This document shows positions 8,142 through 14,887 of a stretch of 14,887 bases of DNA, in pieces (within the stretch, counting starts at the first letter, position 1; each line of letters starts with the position of its first letter). Source of the DNA: Ignavibacteria bacterium (GTDB taxonomy: Bacteria; Bacteroidota; Ignavibacteria; Tepidaquicellales; OLB5); NCBI GenBank assembly GCA_027492415.1, contig JAPUEV010000013.1, positions 16,497-31,383 of the forward strand. The letters run 5' to 3'. Below the pieces are notes generated by a model. The model worked only from the letters and a program-made list of their open reading frames with translations. It had not been told where the DNA came from and searched no databases. The translations under genes were made by a program, and so were the position numbers.

Positions 8142-8891
8142 CTATTTTTTTATTCTTGATGCTTTAAGCCTTATATACTTTTTAACATCACGTTTTTGTT
8201 CTTTATCTCCCCATGCCTTCACAAAATCATTATATGCAATTTCTATAGGGTTCTTACCGGTCTTCCTTATGTAATTATGTGTGGCTGACCATGTATAAAG
8301 ATATTTCAGATAATCATCAAGGTTCCAGTCCAGGTGTATCTCAAACTTCGGGGTTTCTAATGCTTCAAACGGTAAGTGAATTTTATTCTCAAAATCCCAT
8401 GCTTTTTTATTTTCTTCAGGCCAGTGTTCACCGATTATTGTATGACCGTAGTACGCAGAAACTTTATCAATTTCTTCATTTACCGTGCTTTCCGAATATG
8501 TCCAAACCGCCAGCACACCGCCGTTTTTGATAATTCTTTTTGCTTCGGGATAGAATTTATCTGTATCTATCCAGTGGATTGCGGTCGCTACTGTCAGCAG
8601 GTCAATTGAATCAGATTCAAGCCCGCTGTTTTCTGCTGAGGCTATCCGGTATTCAATTTTCTGATGAAGCTCAGCATGTTCTATCTGAGCGCTGCTTGGG
8701 TCTGTTGCAATGATCTTTTCGAAGTAAGGCTCCAGTCCAATTGCAGCCTGTCCGTTGCCTGTGGCGCAATCCCACGCAGTGTTATGCTCACTAACAAGTG
8801 AGCTTAAAAACGAAAAAAGTTCATCAGGATATTTGGGTCTGTATTTTGAGTATTCCTTAGCCTGGGTTGAAAAATAATCTTTAAAATCCAT
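8142..8891 (-). CDS. Class I SAM-dependent methyltransferase
   Basis: A 249-residue cytoplasmic enzyme expected to transfer a methyl group from S-adenosylmethionine to a small molecule. Motif I is DCATGNGQAA (41-50), the glycine-rich SAM loop. The acidic ribose-binding residue is D64 in ATDPSSAQI, and motif IV is DLLTVATAIHWID (98-109). The ATGNGQAA and AIHW combination matches the Methyltransf_11-type group that includes yeast trans-aconitate methyltransferase Tmt1 and Crg1, but the substrate cannot be read from the sequence. It is the last gene of the minus-strand block, 10 bp after the esterase, with an A/T-rich leader and no Shine-Dalgarno. It ends one base from the convergent PEGA gene, and no terminator hairpin is visible at that junction. 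Confidence 0.88.
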   Translation of the reverse strand: MDFKDYFSTQAKEYSKYRPKYPDELFSFLSSLVSEHNTAWDCATGNGQAAIGLEPYFEKIIATDPSSAQIEHAELHQKIEYRIASAENSGLESDSIDLLTVATAIHWIDTDKFYPEAKRIIKNGGVLAVWTYSESTVNEEIDKVSAYYGHTIIGEHWPEENKKAWDFENKIHLPFEALETPKFEIHLDWNLDDYLKYLYTWSATHNYIRKTGKNPIEIAYNDFVKAWGDKEQKRDVKKYIRLKASRIKK

Positions 8892-8901
8892 TTAATATTA
8901 T

Positions 8902-9918
8902 TTAACTATAGGAAAAATATTTCGATATCAGCGGGAAGCTTGTATCATACCTGTACTGAACATTCATATGTCCGCCGTTGAATTCCTGGTGGATAAATTT
9001 TACACCGTTCTTCTTCAGCTTATCACAGTATATCCTGGCGCCAGCCTGTAATTTGAATTCATCCCTTATGCCGCAATCAACATAGATCATTTTCAGCTTC
9101 TTCAGGTTAGCTTTATATTTTGAAACCAGCCTTACAGGATCGAACTTCAGCCATTTTGCCCATACTTCGGGAATTATCTCCCCGGTATAAATATCAAACG
9201 GCAGGTCAAAATTATATTCTTTGCGCTTTGGGTTGGGTGAGTAGCATGCTGACATTCCTATCGTATTGATGATATTATGGAAGTCACCGCCTTTAGGCTG
9301 CTTTGTATTTATCTGTGTTTTAATGAAGTTTTGAACTGCTTTATGTCCTTTGCCGTATTTTTGTATCAATATTATGAATTCAGCAAAATGCTCCATGTAG
9401 CAGTATTCAAATGCAGAATCACCGGAGTGTGTTGCCATAAGTCCGAATACTTCAGGGTGACGCATTGCCAGCCACATTGCGCCGTAACCTCCGCTTGATT
9501 TACCAATAATACATCTTGAGGCTGCTTTGGGAATAGTCCTGAAATTTTCATCTATGAAAGGGACAATTTCTTTTACTATATAATCTTCATATCTGCCCGT
9601 AGCTGCCGAATTTACATACTGAGAGCCGCCGTATTTTGTAAAGCAATCAGGCATTACTACTATCATTTCCTTCATTTTGCCTGCGGCTATCAGTCTATCC
9701 AGCCTCTGCTGAATATTCTCACCGAACGGCGTAAGATTCATATTAAGCGCACCATAGCCTGTAAACCCGGCAATGAGATGCACTACAGGATAATTTTTTC
9801 TTGAGAAGCTGTAAGAGGGCGGAAGGTAAACAACAACTTTTCTTCTGAAGGGATCATTCAGAGGGTTACCTTTTAACACTCTGCTTGTATGGTCAAGTAC
9901 AATAACTTCGCTTCTCAT
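8902..9918 (-). CDS. Alpha/beta-hydrolase esterase (enterochelin esterase/esterase D type)
   Basis: A 338-residue serine hydrolase of the putative esterase family that includes S-formylglutathione hydrolase, enterochelin esterase and mycolyltransferases. The nucleophile elbow GKSSG (139-143) gives S141; the likely acid is D286 in GIRDEF and the base H317 in NGGHMN, in correct order and spacing. YLPPSY (31-36) followed by PVVHLIAGFTGY (44-55) supplies the N-terminal strand and oxyanion region typical of the family. No signal peptide is seen, so it is probably cytoplasmic. It starts 3 bp after the surE stop and ends 10 bp before the methyltransferase, so it is almost certainly co-transcribed with both. 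The substrate is unknown; siderophore hydrolysis is not supported because no siderophore genes are nearby. Confidence 0.87.
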   Translation of the reverse strand: MRSEVIVLDHTSRVLKGNPLNDPFRRKVVVYLPPSYSFSRKNYPVVHLIAGFTGYGALNMNLTPFGENIQQRLDRLIAAGKMKEMIVVMPDCFTKYGGSQYVNSAATGRYEDYIVKEIVPFIDENFRTIPKAASRCIIGKSSGGYGAMWLAMRHPEVFGLMATHSGDSAFEYCYMEHFAEFIILIQKYGKGHKAVQNFIKTQINTKQPKGGDFHNIINTIGMSACYSPNPKRKEYNFDLPFDIYTGEIIPEVWAKWLKFDPVRLVSKYKANLKKLKMIYVDCGIRDEFKLQAGARIYCDKLKKNGVKFIHQEFNGGHMNVQYRYDTSFPLISKYFSYS

Positions 9919-9921
9919 AAT

Positions 9922-10704
9922 TTATTTATTTAATTTCCAGTTCTTTGTTTCTTCGTATGTGGAGTAATCAGTAAGGTCATAATGCAGGGGAGTGATAGAA
10001 ACATAATTTTCTTTAACTGCGGCAATATCAAATTCTGTTGATTCATCCTTATAAACCATTTTCCCTGTCAGCCAGTAGTAATCCCTGCCATTTGGGTCAG
10101 CCCTCACTTCAAAGGCATCTTCCCAGTAAGATTTGCCCTGCTTGGTTATCTTTACACCCTTTATTTCATCAGCCGGTACATTGGGGATGTTTATATTAAG
10201 CAGCGTTCCTTCATGTATCTTAATATCATCATCATCCCAGATCTGTTTCACAATTTTAGTAGCGATCTTTGATGCATCAATGAAATCAACTTTGCTGAAC
10301 GTAGTGAGTGAAAGAGCTATCGAAGGTATACCGAGTATAGTTCCTTCCGTCGCAGCTGAAACAGTTCCGGAATATATGATATTAATTGCTGTGTTTGCTC
10401 CGTGATTTATACCTGATACTACAAGATCGAACTTTACATCTTTGAAAAAGTGAAGTACGCCTATTTTTACAGCATCAGCGGGAGTACCTTCTACGGCAAT
10501 TCCGAAAAATTTACCGTCTTTCATGTGCTCATATGTTCTTAAAGGATAGAAGATGGTAATTGAGTGTCCAACAGCGCTTTGCTGCCTGTATGGAGCTGAT
10601 ACGTAAACATTGGCAAAGCTGTTCAGCTCTTCAACAAGTCTTTGCAGACCCGGCGCTTCTATGCCGTCATCGTTTGAAACTAATATATTTGGTTTTCTTT
10701 TCAT
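9922..10704 (-). CDS. surE: 5'/3'-nucleotidase SurE
   Basis: A 260-residue metal-dependent phosphatase that removes phosphate from nucleoside 5'- and 3'-monophosphates (5'-nucleotidase, EC 3.1.3.5), associated with stationary-phase survival in other bacteria. The family signatures are all present: SNDDG at 10-14 with metal ligands D12 and D13, SAPYRQQSAVGHSIT at 36-50 with S43 as a likely ligand, EGTPADAV at 72-79, and SGINHGANT at 97-105 with N100. GTVSAA at 113-118 completes the core. The length matches the family. The 90-bp upstream gap to obgE holds a weak hairpin just before the start (CTGTT/AACAG at 10708-10712 and 10719-10723) and no Shine-Dalgarno. The gene lies 3 bp before the esterase. 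Confidence 0.97.
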   Translation of the reverse strand: MKRKPNILVSNDDGIEAPGLQRLVEELNSFANVYVSAPYRQQSAVGHSITIFYPLRTYEHMKDGKFFGIAVEGTPADAVKIGVLHFFKDVKFDLVVSGINHGANTAINIIYSGTVSAATEGTILGIPSIALSLTTFSKVDFIDASKIATKIVKQIWDDDDIKIHEGTLLNINIPNVPADEIKGVKITKQGKSYWEDAFEVRADPNGRDYYWLTGKMVYKDESTEFDIAAVKENYVSITPLHYDLTDYSTYEETKNWKLNK

Positions 10705-10794
10705 GATCTGTTAAAAGGAACAGTAGTGCAGGAATAAATTAATAAACTTTAATTCAGGTAATTTGAATGTTAAGCTTTGTAAAGCTGACCGGAA

Positions 10795-11805
10795 TCAATG
10801 CAGAAGTTTCCAAATCTCATCCAGCAGCACGGGCAGTCCTTCACCGGTTATAGATGAAATATTAAGTACTATTATCTTCTCTTTGCTTCTGCCTTTAGTA
10901 AATTTTATTTTAGCCAGCGCTTTTACCTGGTCTTCCGTTAAGCTGTCAATTTTTGAAAAACAAATCAGCTTTGGTTTATCAAGCAGCTTTATATCATAGC
11001 TTTTAAGCTCATTTACAAGAATTTCGTAATCTTCAATCTTATTTTCTTTGTAAGGAATAAGCGTAGCATCAATTAAGAACACAAGTACTTTTGTTCTTTC
11101 AATATGCTTTAAGAACCTGATGCCCAAACCTTTGCCTGTATGGGCGCCTTCTATTAAACCGGGGATATCGGCTACTACAAAGCTCTGGTAATCTTTATAG
11201 CGGACAATACCGAGATTGGGCTGAAGTGTTGTGAACGGGTAATCAGCAATTTTTGGCTTAGCCGCTGATATTTTAGAAATGAGCGTGGATTTACCTGCAT
11301 TTGGCAGACCAACAAGACCTACATCCGCTATCAGCTTAAGCTCAATTTCAATTTCTCTTTCTTCGCCTTTAATACCGGGCTCTGCCTGGCGCGGCGCCTG
11401 GTTTGTTGAGGTCGCAAATTTAGCATTGCCTCTTCCGCCTTTGCCCCCAACTGCTGCAAGGTATGAATCACCGTTCTCAATAAGATCAGCAAGTATGTAA
11501 CCCGTCACAGCATCTTTAATTATGCTGCCTAAGGGAACAAGGATCACAGTATCTTCACCGCTTTTACCTGTTTTATCGCCGCCAAGCCCGTGCACTCCGT
11601 TCTTTGCGCGGTATGTTCTTTTATACCTGAAATCAATAAGTGTTGCCAGGGAGTTATCAGCTTTAAAAATAACATCGCCGCCTTTACCGCCATCGCCGCC
11701 GTTAGGACCGCCTTTAGGCACATACTTTTCACGTCTGAAGCTTACACATCCTCTTCCGCCATCACCGCTTTTAATGGTGATCTTTGCGTTATCAATTAAC
11801 ATCAT
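10795..11805 (-). CDS. obgE: Obg GTPase (CgtA/ObgE)
   Basis: A 336-residue GTPase that acts in late assembly of the 50S ribosomal subunit and in the stringent response. Residues 1-158 are the glycine-rich Obg fold (for example GGPNGGDGGKGGDV). The G domain follows: G1 GLPNAGKST (166-174), switch threonines T192/T193 in PFTT, G3 DIPG (213-216), G4 SKID (284-287) and G5 SSIT (317-320). G4 has Ser where the textbook motif NKxD has Asn. There is no C-terminal OCT extension, which is common outside Firmicutes-type Obg proteins. The start codon overlaps the upstream gene's TGA as ATGA; a second ATG follows at once (MM), so the true start could be one codon later. A GGAAAG stretch upstream may serve as a weak ribosome-binding site inside the preceding gene. 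Confidence 0.97.
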   Translation of the reverse strand: MMLIDNAKITIKSGDGGRGCVSFRREKYVPKGGPNGGDGGKGGDVIFKADNSLATLIDFRYKRTYRAKNGVHGLGGDKTGKSGEDTVILVPLGSIIKDAVTGYILADLIENGDSYLAAVGGKGGRGNAKFATSTNQAPRQAEPGIKGEEREIEIELKLIADVGLVGLPNAGKSTLISKISAAKPKIADYPFTTLQPNLGIVRYKDYQSFVVADIPGLIEGAHTGKGLGIRFLKHIERTKVLVFLIDATLIPYKENKIEDYEILVNELKSYDIKLLDKPKLICFSKIDSLTEDQVKALAKIKFTKGRSKEKIIVLNISSITGEGLPVLLDEIWKLLH

Positions 11806-13052
11806 ACTGCTTTACTCTTTCCGTTATAGGGTTCATCTTTGTTAAAATGGCTCTGGAATATATCCACAAACTTCACAGCCGCTTCTGAATAAAAATTCAC
11901 CTTTTTGTTTTTAAACAGGTCTTCAATAAATATTACTGCTTCATCCCACCCTTTTTTATCAAGCAGGCTGTTTACTGAGCTGTTAAATTCAGATTCGTCC
12001 TTGTTAAATATCTTCTTAATTATTTTTTTCCTGTAGGAGCTTTCACAGAACAGGTCATCAATCAGTCTTTTTCTCTTTTCTTCATCAGTTATCAGTGCAG
12101 GCGGGGTTATATCATTGAACTGTGAAGCGAACAGGAGGTCATTGGAATAAATATCATCGTCAATTATCAGCCTGTTCTTATCCGCTTCGGGCATTTTAGC
12201 CTCCTGTTCGCGGATTAGCCTGATATTTATTTCAGGGATATCTTCCTGCTGTGCTTCATCTGCCTTTAGTATCTTTTCAATTTCTTTATCAGCACGCTCT
12301 TTGTTAATAAGCTCCGTTTTGGCTTTGCTTACTATACGCTTTATTTCCTCATCGCTTACACCGGTTCCGCTGTCTTCTTTTGGCAGCCTCTTATTTTCAG
12401 GGTCCATCAGCTCAATGGCTTCCTGTATAAAGATCTCATCGCTGAAGAACCCGTCGATCTTTTTCTTTATTTCAGTGTAACCTTTATCTGCAAAAAATGC
12501 TGAAAGTATCTTCTTGGGAAGCTTTATATTTATGGGATTGTTATCACCAAGATCATGGAAGAAATAATAAAGCAGCTTTACAAGGTTCATCCTGTGCGCC
12601 TGGCTGCGTTTGGCTGAAAGCTCTTCGTAGATATTACGGTTCACTTCATTAAGCAGGTGCTCTATCTGTGTAACTGTAACGAACTCGAGAGAATTTACCA
12701 GGATGAATTCCTCTATCTGTGTAATATAATAACCGTAGAACTGGAAATATTTAAGCCTGTTGTGTATGAAGCTTACCGGGCGGGTTTCAAGCTCGCCGAA
12801 TAAAAATTTAAGCAGGGTATTTTTAGGCTTAATTATATAATTGATGTTGAAGACAATTGCCTTATTCAGCAGGTCCTCAAATTCTTTTTTATCTATGGGG
12901 ATATTATGCTTCGGAATGTAGTTTTCCAGGAAGCTTAGTATAAAAGGGGGTATTGCCGAGTTCCACAGCCGTTCAAAAGTAATCCTGCCGGCGGGAAATT
13001 CAAGCATAGAGATATAATCACGGAATTTCCTCTTTGCAAAATCCTGAAACAT
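11802..13052 (-). CDS. Unrecognised 416-residue helical, charged protein upstream of obgE
   Basis: I do not recognise this protein. It has no signal peptide and no clear membrane segment, so it is probably cytoplasmic. Residues 1-215 look almost entirely alpha-helical with aromatic-rich stretches (LKYFQFYGYYI, LLYYFFHDL). Residues about 220-300 are highly charged and Lys/Glu-rich (DEEIKRIV, KADEAQQED) and probably form a disordered or coiled-coil linker. Residues about 325-405 (RKKIIKKIF, then WDEAVIFIEDLF, then AVKFVDIFQSHF) look like a separate small helical module. There is no catalytic motif. Its stop overlaps the obgE start by four bases, suggesting translational coupling, and it follows sdhB by 63 bp. 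The ATG is fixed by an in-frame TAA immediately before it. A role linked to Obg or ribosome assembly is possible from context only. Confidence 0.85.
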   Translation of the reverse strand: MFQDFAKRKFRDYISMLEFPAGRITFERLWNSAIPPFILSFLENYIPKHNIPIDKKEFEDLLNKAIVFNINYIIKPKNTLLKFLFGELETRPVSFIHNRLKYFQFYGYYITQIEEFILVNSLEFVTVTQIEHLLNEVNRNIYEELSAKRSQAHRMNLVKLLYYFFHDLGDNNPINIKLPKKILSAFFADKGYTEIKKKIDGFFSDEIFIQEAIELMDPENKRLPKEDSGTGVSDEEIKRIVSKAKTELINKERADKEIEKILKADEAQQEDIPEINIRLIREQEAKMPEADKNRLIIDDDIYSNDLLFASQFNDITPPALITDEEKRKRLIDDLFCESSYRKKIIKKIFNKDESEFNSSVNSLLDKKGWDEAVIFIEDLFKNKKVNFYSEAAVKFVDIFQSHFNKDEPYNGKSKAV

Positions 13053-13065
13053 TTACTGTTTAAAT

Positions 13066-13072
13066 CCTCCTT
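13066..13072 (-). promoter_or_regulatory. Strong Shine-Dalgarno with long spacing before the unknown gene
   Basis: The minus strand reads AAGGAGG, a near-perfect anti-16S match, 13 bases before the ATG at 13052. This spacing is longer than the usual 5-9. An in-frame TAA directly before the ATG excludes an earlier start in this frame. Most other genes in the window lack any such site. Confidence 0.6.
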
Positions 13073-13115
13073 ACGGATCTTTGGGAAAAAATAGCGGGCT
13101 CCTGCGGGGCAGTGA

Positions 13116-13823
13116 TTATAATTCCCTGCCTGAGAGCTCCTGTTTAAGCTGTGAAATATGCCACGTAATATTTATCTCCTTAGGGCATGATTCAATACAG
13201 TTGAAAATTGTGTGGCATCTCCAGATACCATCCGGGTTATCGATAATATCAAGTCTTTCATCTGCTGCTTCATCTCTTGTATCAAAAACGAACCTGTATG
13301 CCTTTAAAAGCGCAGCGGGTCCTATGTAATTATTATTTGTCCATGTGCTGGGACAGCTTGTAGTACAGCAGGCGCATAAAATGCATTTTGCTGATTCAAA
13401 CAGCTTTTCAGCATCTTCGTTCGACTGCAGCCTTTCGCTGTCTTCGCTTACAGGACTTGTATTAATCAGGTATGGCTTTACAGCTTTGTACTTATCATAA
13501 AAATCTGTCATATCAAGGATAAGATCCTTGATTATAGGCATTGAAGGGAGCGGTTCAATAACAACCGTTTTTTTCGTATTAATATCCTTAAGCAGGGTTG
13601 AGCATGCAAGATGATTTTTACCGTTAATCCTCATACCATCAGAGCCGCATACACCATGCGCGCATGAACGCCTGAATGCAAGAGAGCCGTCATGCTCCCA
13701 CTTGATCTTGTGCAAACAGTCAAGTATTGTCATGTTCTCATGAGCCTCAAAACGGTATTCCTCAAAATGAGGTTCTTTATCTGTTTCAGGGTTAAATCTC
13801 AGTATTTTAAATGTAACTTGCAT
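13116..13823 (-). CDS. sdhB: Succinate dehydrogenase/fumarate reductase iron-sulfur subunit
   Basis: The 235-residue electron-transfer subunit of complex II, carrying electrons from the SdhA flavin to the membrane quinone site. All cluster ligands are visible. The [2Fe-2S] ligands are C54, C59, D62 and C74 (RRSCAHGVCGSDG, then HLAC). The [4Fe-4S] ligands are C147, C150, C153 and C213. The [3Fe-4S] ligands are C157, C203 and C209 (CILCACCTTSCPS, then CHTIFNC). H204, corresponding to E. coli SdhB H207 near the quinone, is kept, but the E. coli ubiquinone-contact Trp164 position appears to be Thr162. The start ATG 13823 has an A/T-rich leader without Shine-Dalgarno. The gene follows sdhA by 80 bp containing a short repeat. 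The direction of the reaction (succinate oxidation or fumarate reduction) cannot be decided from this subunit. Confidence 0.97.
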   Translation of the reverse strand: MQVTFKILRFNPETDKEPHFEEYRFEAHENMTILDCLHKIKWEHDGSLAFRRSCAHGVCGSDGMRINGKNHLACSTLLKDINTKKTVVIEPLPSMPIIKDLILDMTDFYDKYKAVKPYLINTSPVSEDSERLQSNEDAEKLFESAKCILCACCTTSCPSTWTNNNYIGPAALLKAYRFVFDTRDEAADERLDIIDNPDGIWRCHTIFNCIESCPKEINITWHISQLKQELSGREL

Positions 13824-13875
13824 ATCATTTAATATTTAGAATTTTGCTTTTTTATTATCTGCTTTTTGGGAATCG

Positions 13876-13903
13876 TTTGACGTCTCACATTTGACGTTTC
13901 ACG
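13876..13903 (-). repeat. Four tandem heptads directly after the sdhA stop
   Basis: Read on the minus strand, the bases immediately after the sdhA TAA form four 7-base units with consensus CGTSAAA: units at 13903-13897, 13896-13890, 13889-13883 and 13882-13876. Equivalently, they are two 14-base units differing at two positions. No gene or terminator explains it. The sequence is not self-complementary enough to make a terminator. Confidence 0.75.
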
Positions 13904-14887
13904 TTAATATTTTCTTTCCATCGGCTCGAACCTGGTCATAACAACAGGCTTGTATTCAATTTTGGGGTCACCGCTCTCATTTTTAGTAATGAAAGTATGC
14001 TTCATCCATGTGCCGTCATCGCGTTTGGGGAAATCTTCACGTGTATGTGCGCCCCTTGACTCCTGCCTGTTGAGTGCGCTTTCATTTACGCTCTCAGCAA
14101 TATCAAGCAGGTTGCCAAGCTCAATGGTTTCAATAAGATCAGTATTAAATACTTTGCTCTTATCCTGTATGGTAATATTCTTATATCTTTCTTTGTACTG
14201 CTTTATCAGCTCTTTGTTTTCAGCAAGATCTTTTTCATTCCTGAAAATACCGCATTTATCCATCATGTTCTGCTGCAGATCTTTCCTGATATTGGTGATC
14301 TTCTCGCCGCCTGTCTGCGCAAGCAAACCGCTCATCATTTCCCTGGTCTTCTCAGAAGGGTCGGCTTTAAACTCCTGATGCTCAGCGGTTTTTAAGAACT
14401 GTGATATTTTTTTGCCGCCTCTTCTGCCGAATACAACTATATCAAGCAGTGAGTTTGTGCCAAGCCTGTTGCCGCCGTGTACTGATACACAGGCGCATTC
14501 ACCGGCTGCGTAGAAACCGGTAACCCGTGTGCCTTTATTATCAGCAAGAACTTCTGCGTCATAGTTGGTTGGTATACCGCCCATTGCGTAATGCGCTGTT
14601 GGCTGAATAGGAACGCACTCCTTGGTAGGCTCAACACCCAAATATGTTCGTGCAAAGCCTGTTATTTCAGGTATCTTTTCATCAATTACTTTTTTGCCAA
14701 GGTGAGTTAAATCAAGATTTATATAATGTGTGCCGTCGCTTCCAAGAATTCCGCGACCTGCCCTTATCTCTGAAATAATTGCGCGCGAAACCATATCACG
14801 CGGCGCCAGATCTTTAACCGTTGGCGCATAGACTTCCATGAAGCGCTCGCCGGCGTTATTCCTTAATATTCCGCCCTCGCCCCTGGC
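13904..14887 (-). CDS. sdhA: Succinate dehydrogenase/fumarate reductase flavoprotein subunit, C-terminal part
   Basis: The C-terminal 327 residues of the catalytic flavoprotein that interconverts succinate and fumarate. The reading frame stays open to the right edge (first visible residues ARGEGGILRNN), so the FAD-binding N-terminus lies outside the window; the Met at 14839 is internal. Counting from the edge, active-site residues line up with E. coli SdhA: R35 in RDMVSR (R286), H99 in TAHYAMGG (H354) and R141 in GGNRLGTNSLLD (R399). AAGECACVSVHGG is the C-terminal part of the FAD-binding region. The helical C-terminal domain (residues about 165-290) and the last segment ending FEPMERKY are complete. 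The order sdhA-sdhB on one strand fits B-type operons, with a cytochrome b gene (sdhC) expected just beyond the right edge. Confidence 0.97.
   Translation of the reverse strand, partial: ARGEGGILRNNAGERFMEVYAPTVKDLAPRDMVSRAIISEIRAGRGILGSDGTHYINLDLTHLGKKVIDEKIPEITGFARTYLGVEPTKECVPIQPTAHYAMGGIPTNYDAEVLADNKGTRVTGFYAAGECACVSVHGGNRLGTNSLLDIVVFGRRGGKKISQFLKTAEHQEFKADPSEKTREMMSGLLAQTGGEKITNIRKDLQQNMMDKCGIFRNEKDLAENKELIKQYKERYKNITIQDKSKVFNTDLIETIELGNLLDIAESVNESALNRQESRGAHTREDFPKRDDGTWMKHTFITKNESGDPKIEYKPVVMTRFEPMERKY

Noticed and set aside
8279..8609. Two plus-strand open frames opposite the methyltransferase gene
   Set aside because: Both are covered by a well-supported methyltransferase on the other strand and show no domain or leader of their own.
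8902..9918. Esterase as enterochelin (siderophore) esterase
   Set aside because: Only the general fold matches; there are no siderophore, TonB or iron-uptake genes in the window.
10773..10786. Inverted repeat AGCTTT-GT-AAAGCT downstream of obgE as a terminator
   Set aside because: The stem is only six A/T-rich pairs with a two-base loop and no T run follows on the minus strand; too weak to call.
11522..11845. A 107-residue plus-strand open frame opposite obgE, rich in Pro/Leu/Ser
   Set aside because: It is the antisense shadow of the glycine-rich Obg domain (Gly codons read as Pro/Ala); it has no ribosome-binding site and lies wholly within a certain gene.
13091..13110. GC-rich segment after sdhB followed (minus strand) by a T run, as a terminator
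   Set aside because: The GC-rich bases do not form a stable stem before the T run, and the unknown gene's leader begins right after.
13876..13903. Heptad array considered as a CRISPR repeat or a terminator
   Set aside because: There are no spacers, the units are directly adjacent and far too short for CRISPR, and the array has no useful self-complementarity.
13950..14378. A 142-residue plus-strand open frame opposite sdhA
   Set aside because: Its hydrophobic Ser/Leu composition is the complement of the charged helical domain of SdhA, whose frame is firmly supported.

Overview
The window (about 40% GC by eye) looks like a chromosomal segment from the Ignavibacteria/Chlorobiota side of the Bacteroidota-Chlorobiota group. 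Three consecutive secreted proteins end in the 'YPNPFNP' type IX secretion (T9SS) sorting domain that is abundant in Ignavibacteria. Most start codons are preceded by A/T-rich leaders rather than Shine-Dalgarno sequences, and the succinate dehydrogenase genes run sdhA-sdhB. The lineage call is inference from protein style, not from a marker gene.

Left half (1-8140, all + strand): an exported-protein block. It opens with the C-terminal part of an M14 zinc carboxypeptidase whose 5' end is lost at the window edge, followed by a clear intrinsic terminator. Next come an M43 (pappalysin-like) metalloprotease with a PKD domain and an 845-residue Asp-box/BNR beta-propeller protein; these two genes are 23 bp apart and probably co-transcribed. 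All three carry the T9SS tail. Then follow a PQQ-repeat beta-propeller lipoprotein and, overlapping its 3' end, a PEGA-domain protein with two membrane helices. Both of the last two appear to start with TTG.

Right half (8142-14887, all - strand): a tightly packed housekeeping block, transcribed right to left. The order is sdhA (5' end outside the window), sdhB, an unrecognised 416-residue helical and charged protein, obgE (overlapping the unknown gene by ATGA), surE, a serine esterase and a class I methyltransferase. Spacings are 80, 63, -4, 90, 3 and 10 bp, consistent with one or two long transcripts. The + and - blocks meet tail to tail with one base between their stop codons.

The left block is probably secreted proteolysis and surface or adhesion functions exported through T9SS. 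The right block combines the TCA-cycle/respiratory complex II with ribosome-assembly GTPase and nucleotide-salvage genes. There is no gene-free stretch over 300 bases, and I saw no tRNA, rRNA, CRISPR array, insertion sequence or attachment site. I see no convincing wholly new system. The items most worth following are the unknown gene coupled to obgE, the heptad repeat between sdhA and sdhB, the PQQ-lipoprotein/PEGA pair, and the abrupt loss of homology at the left edge.
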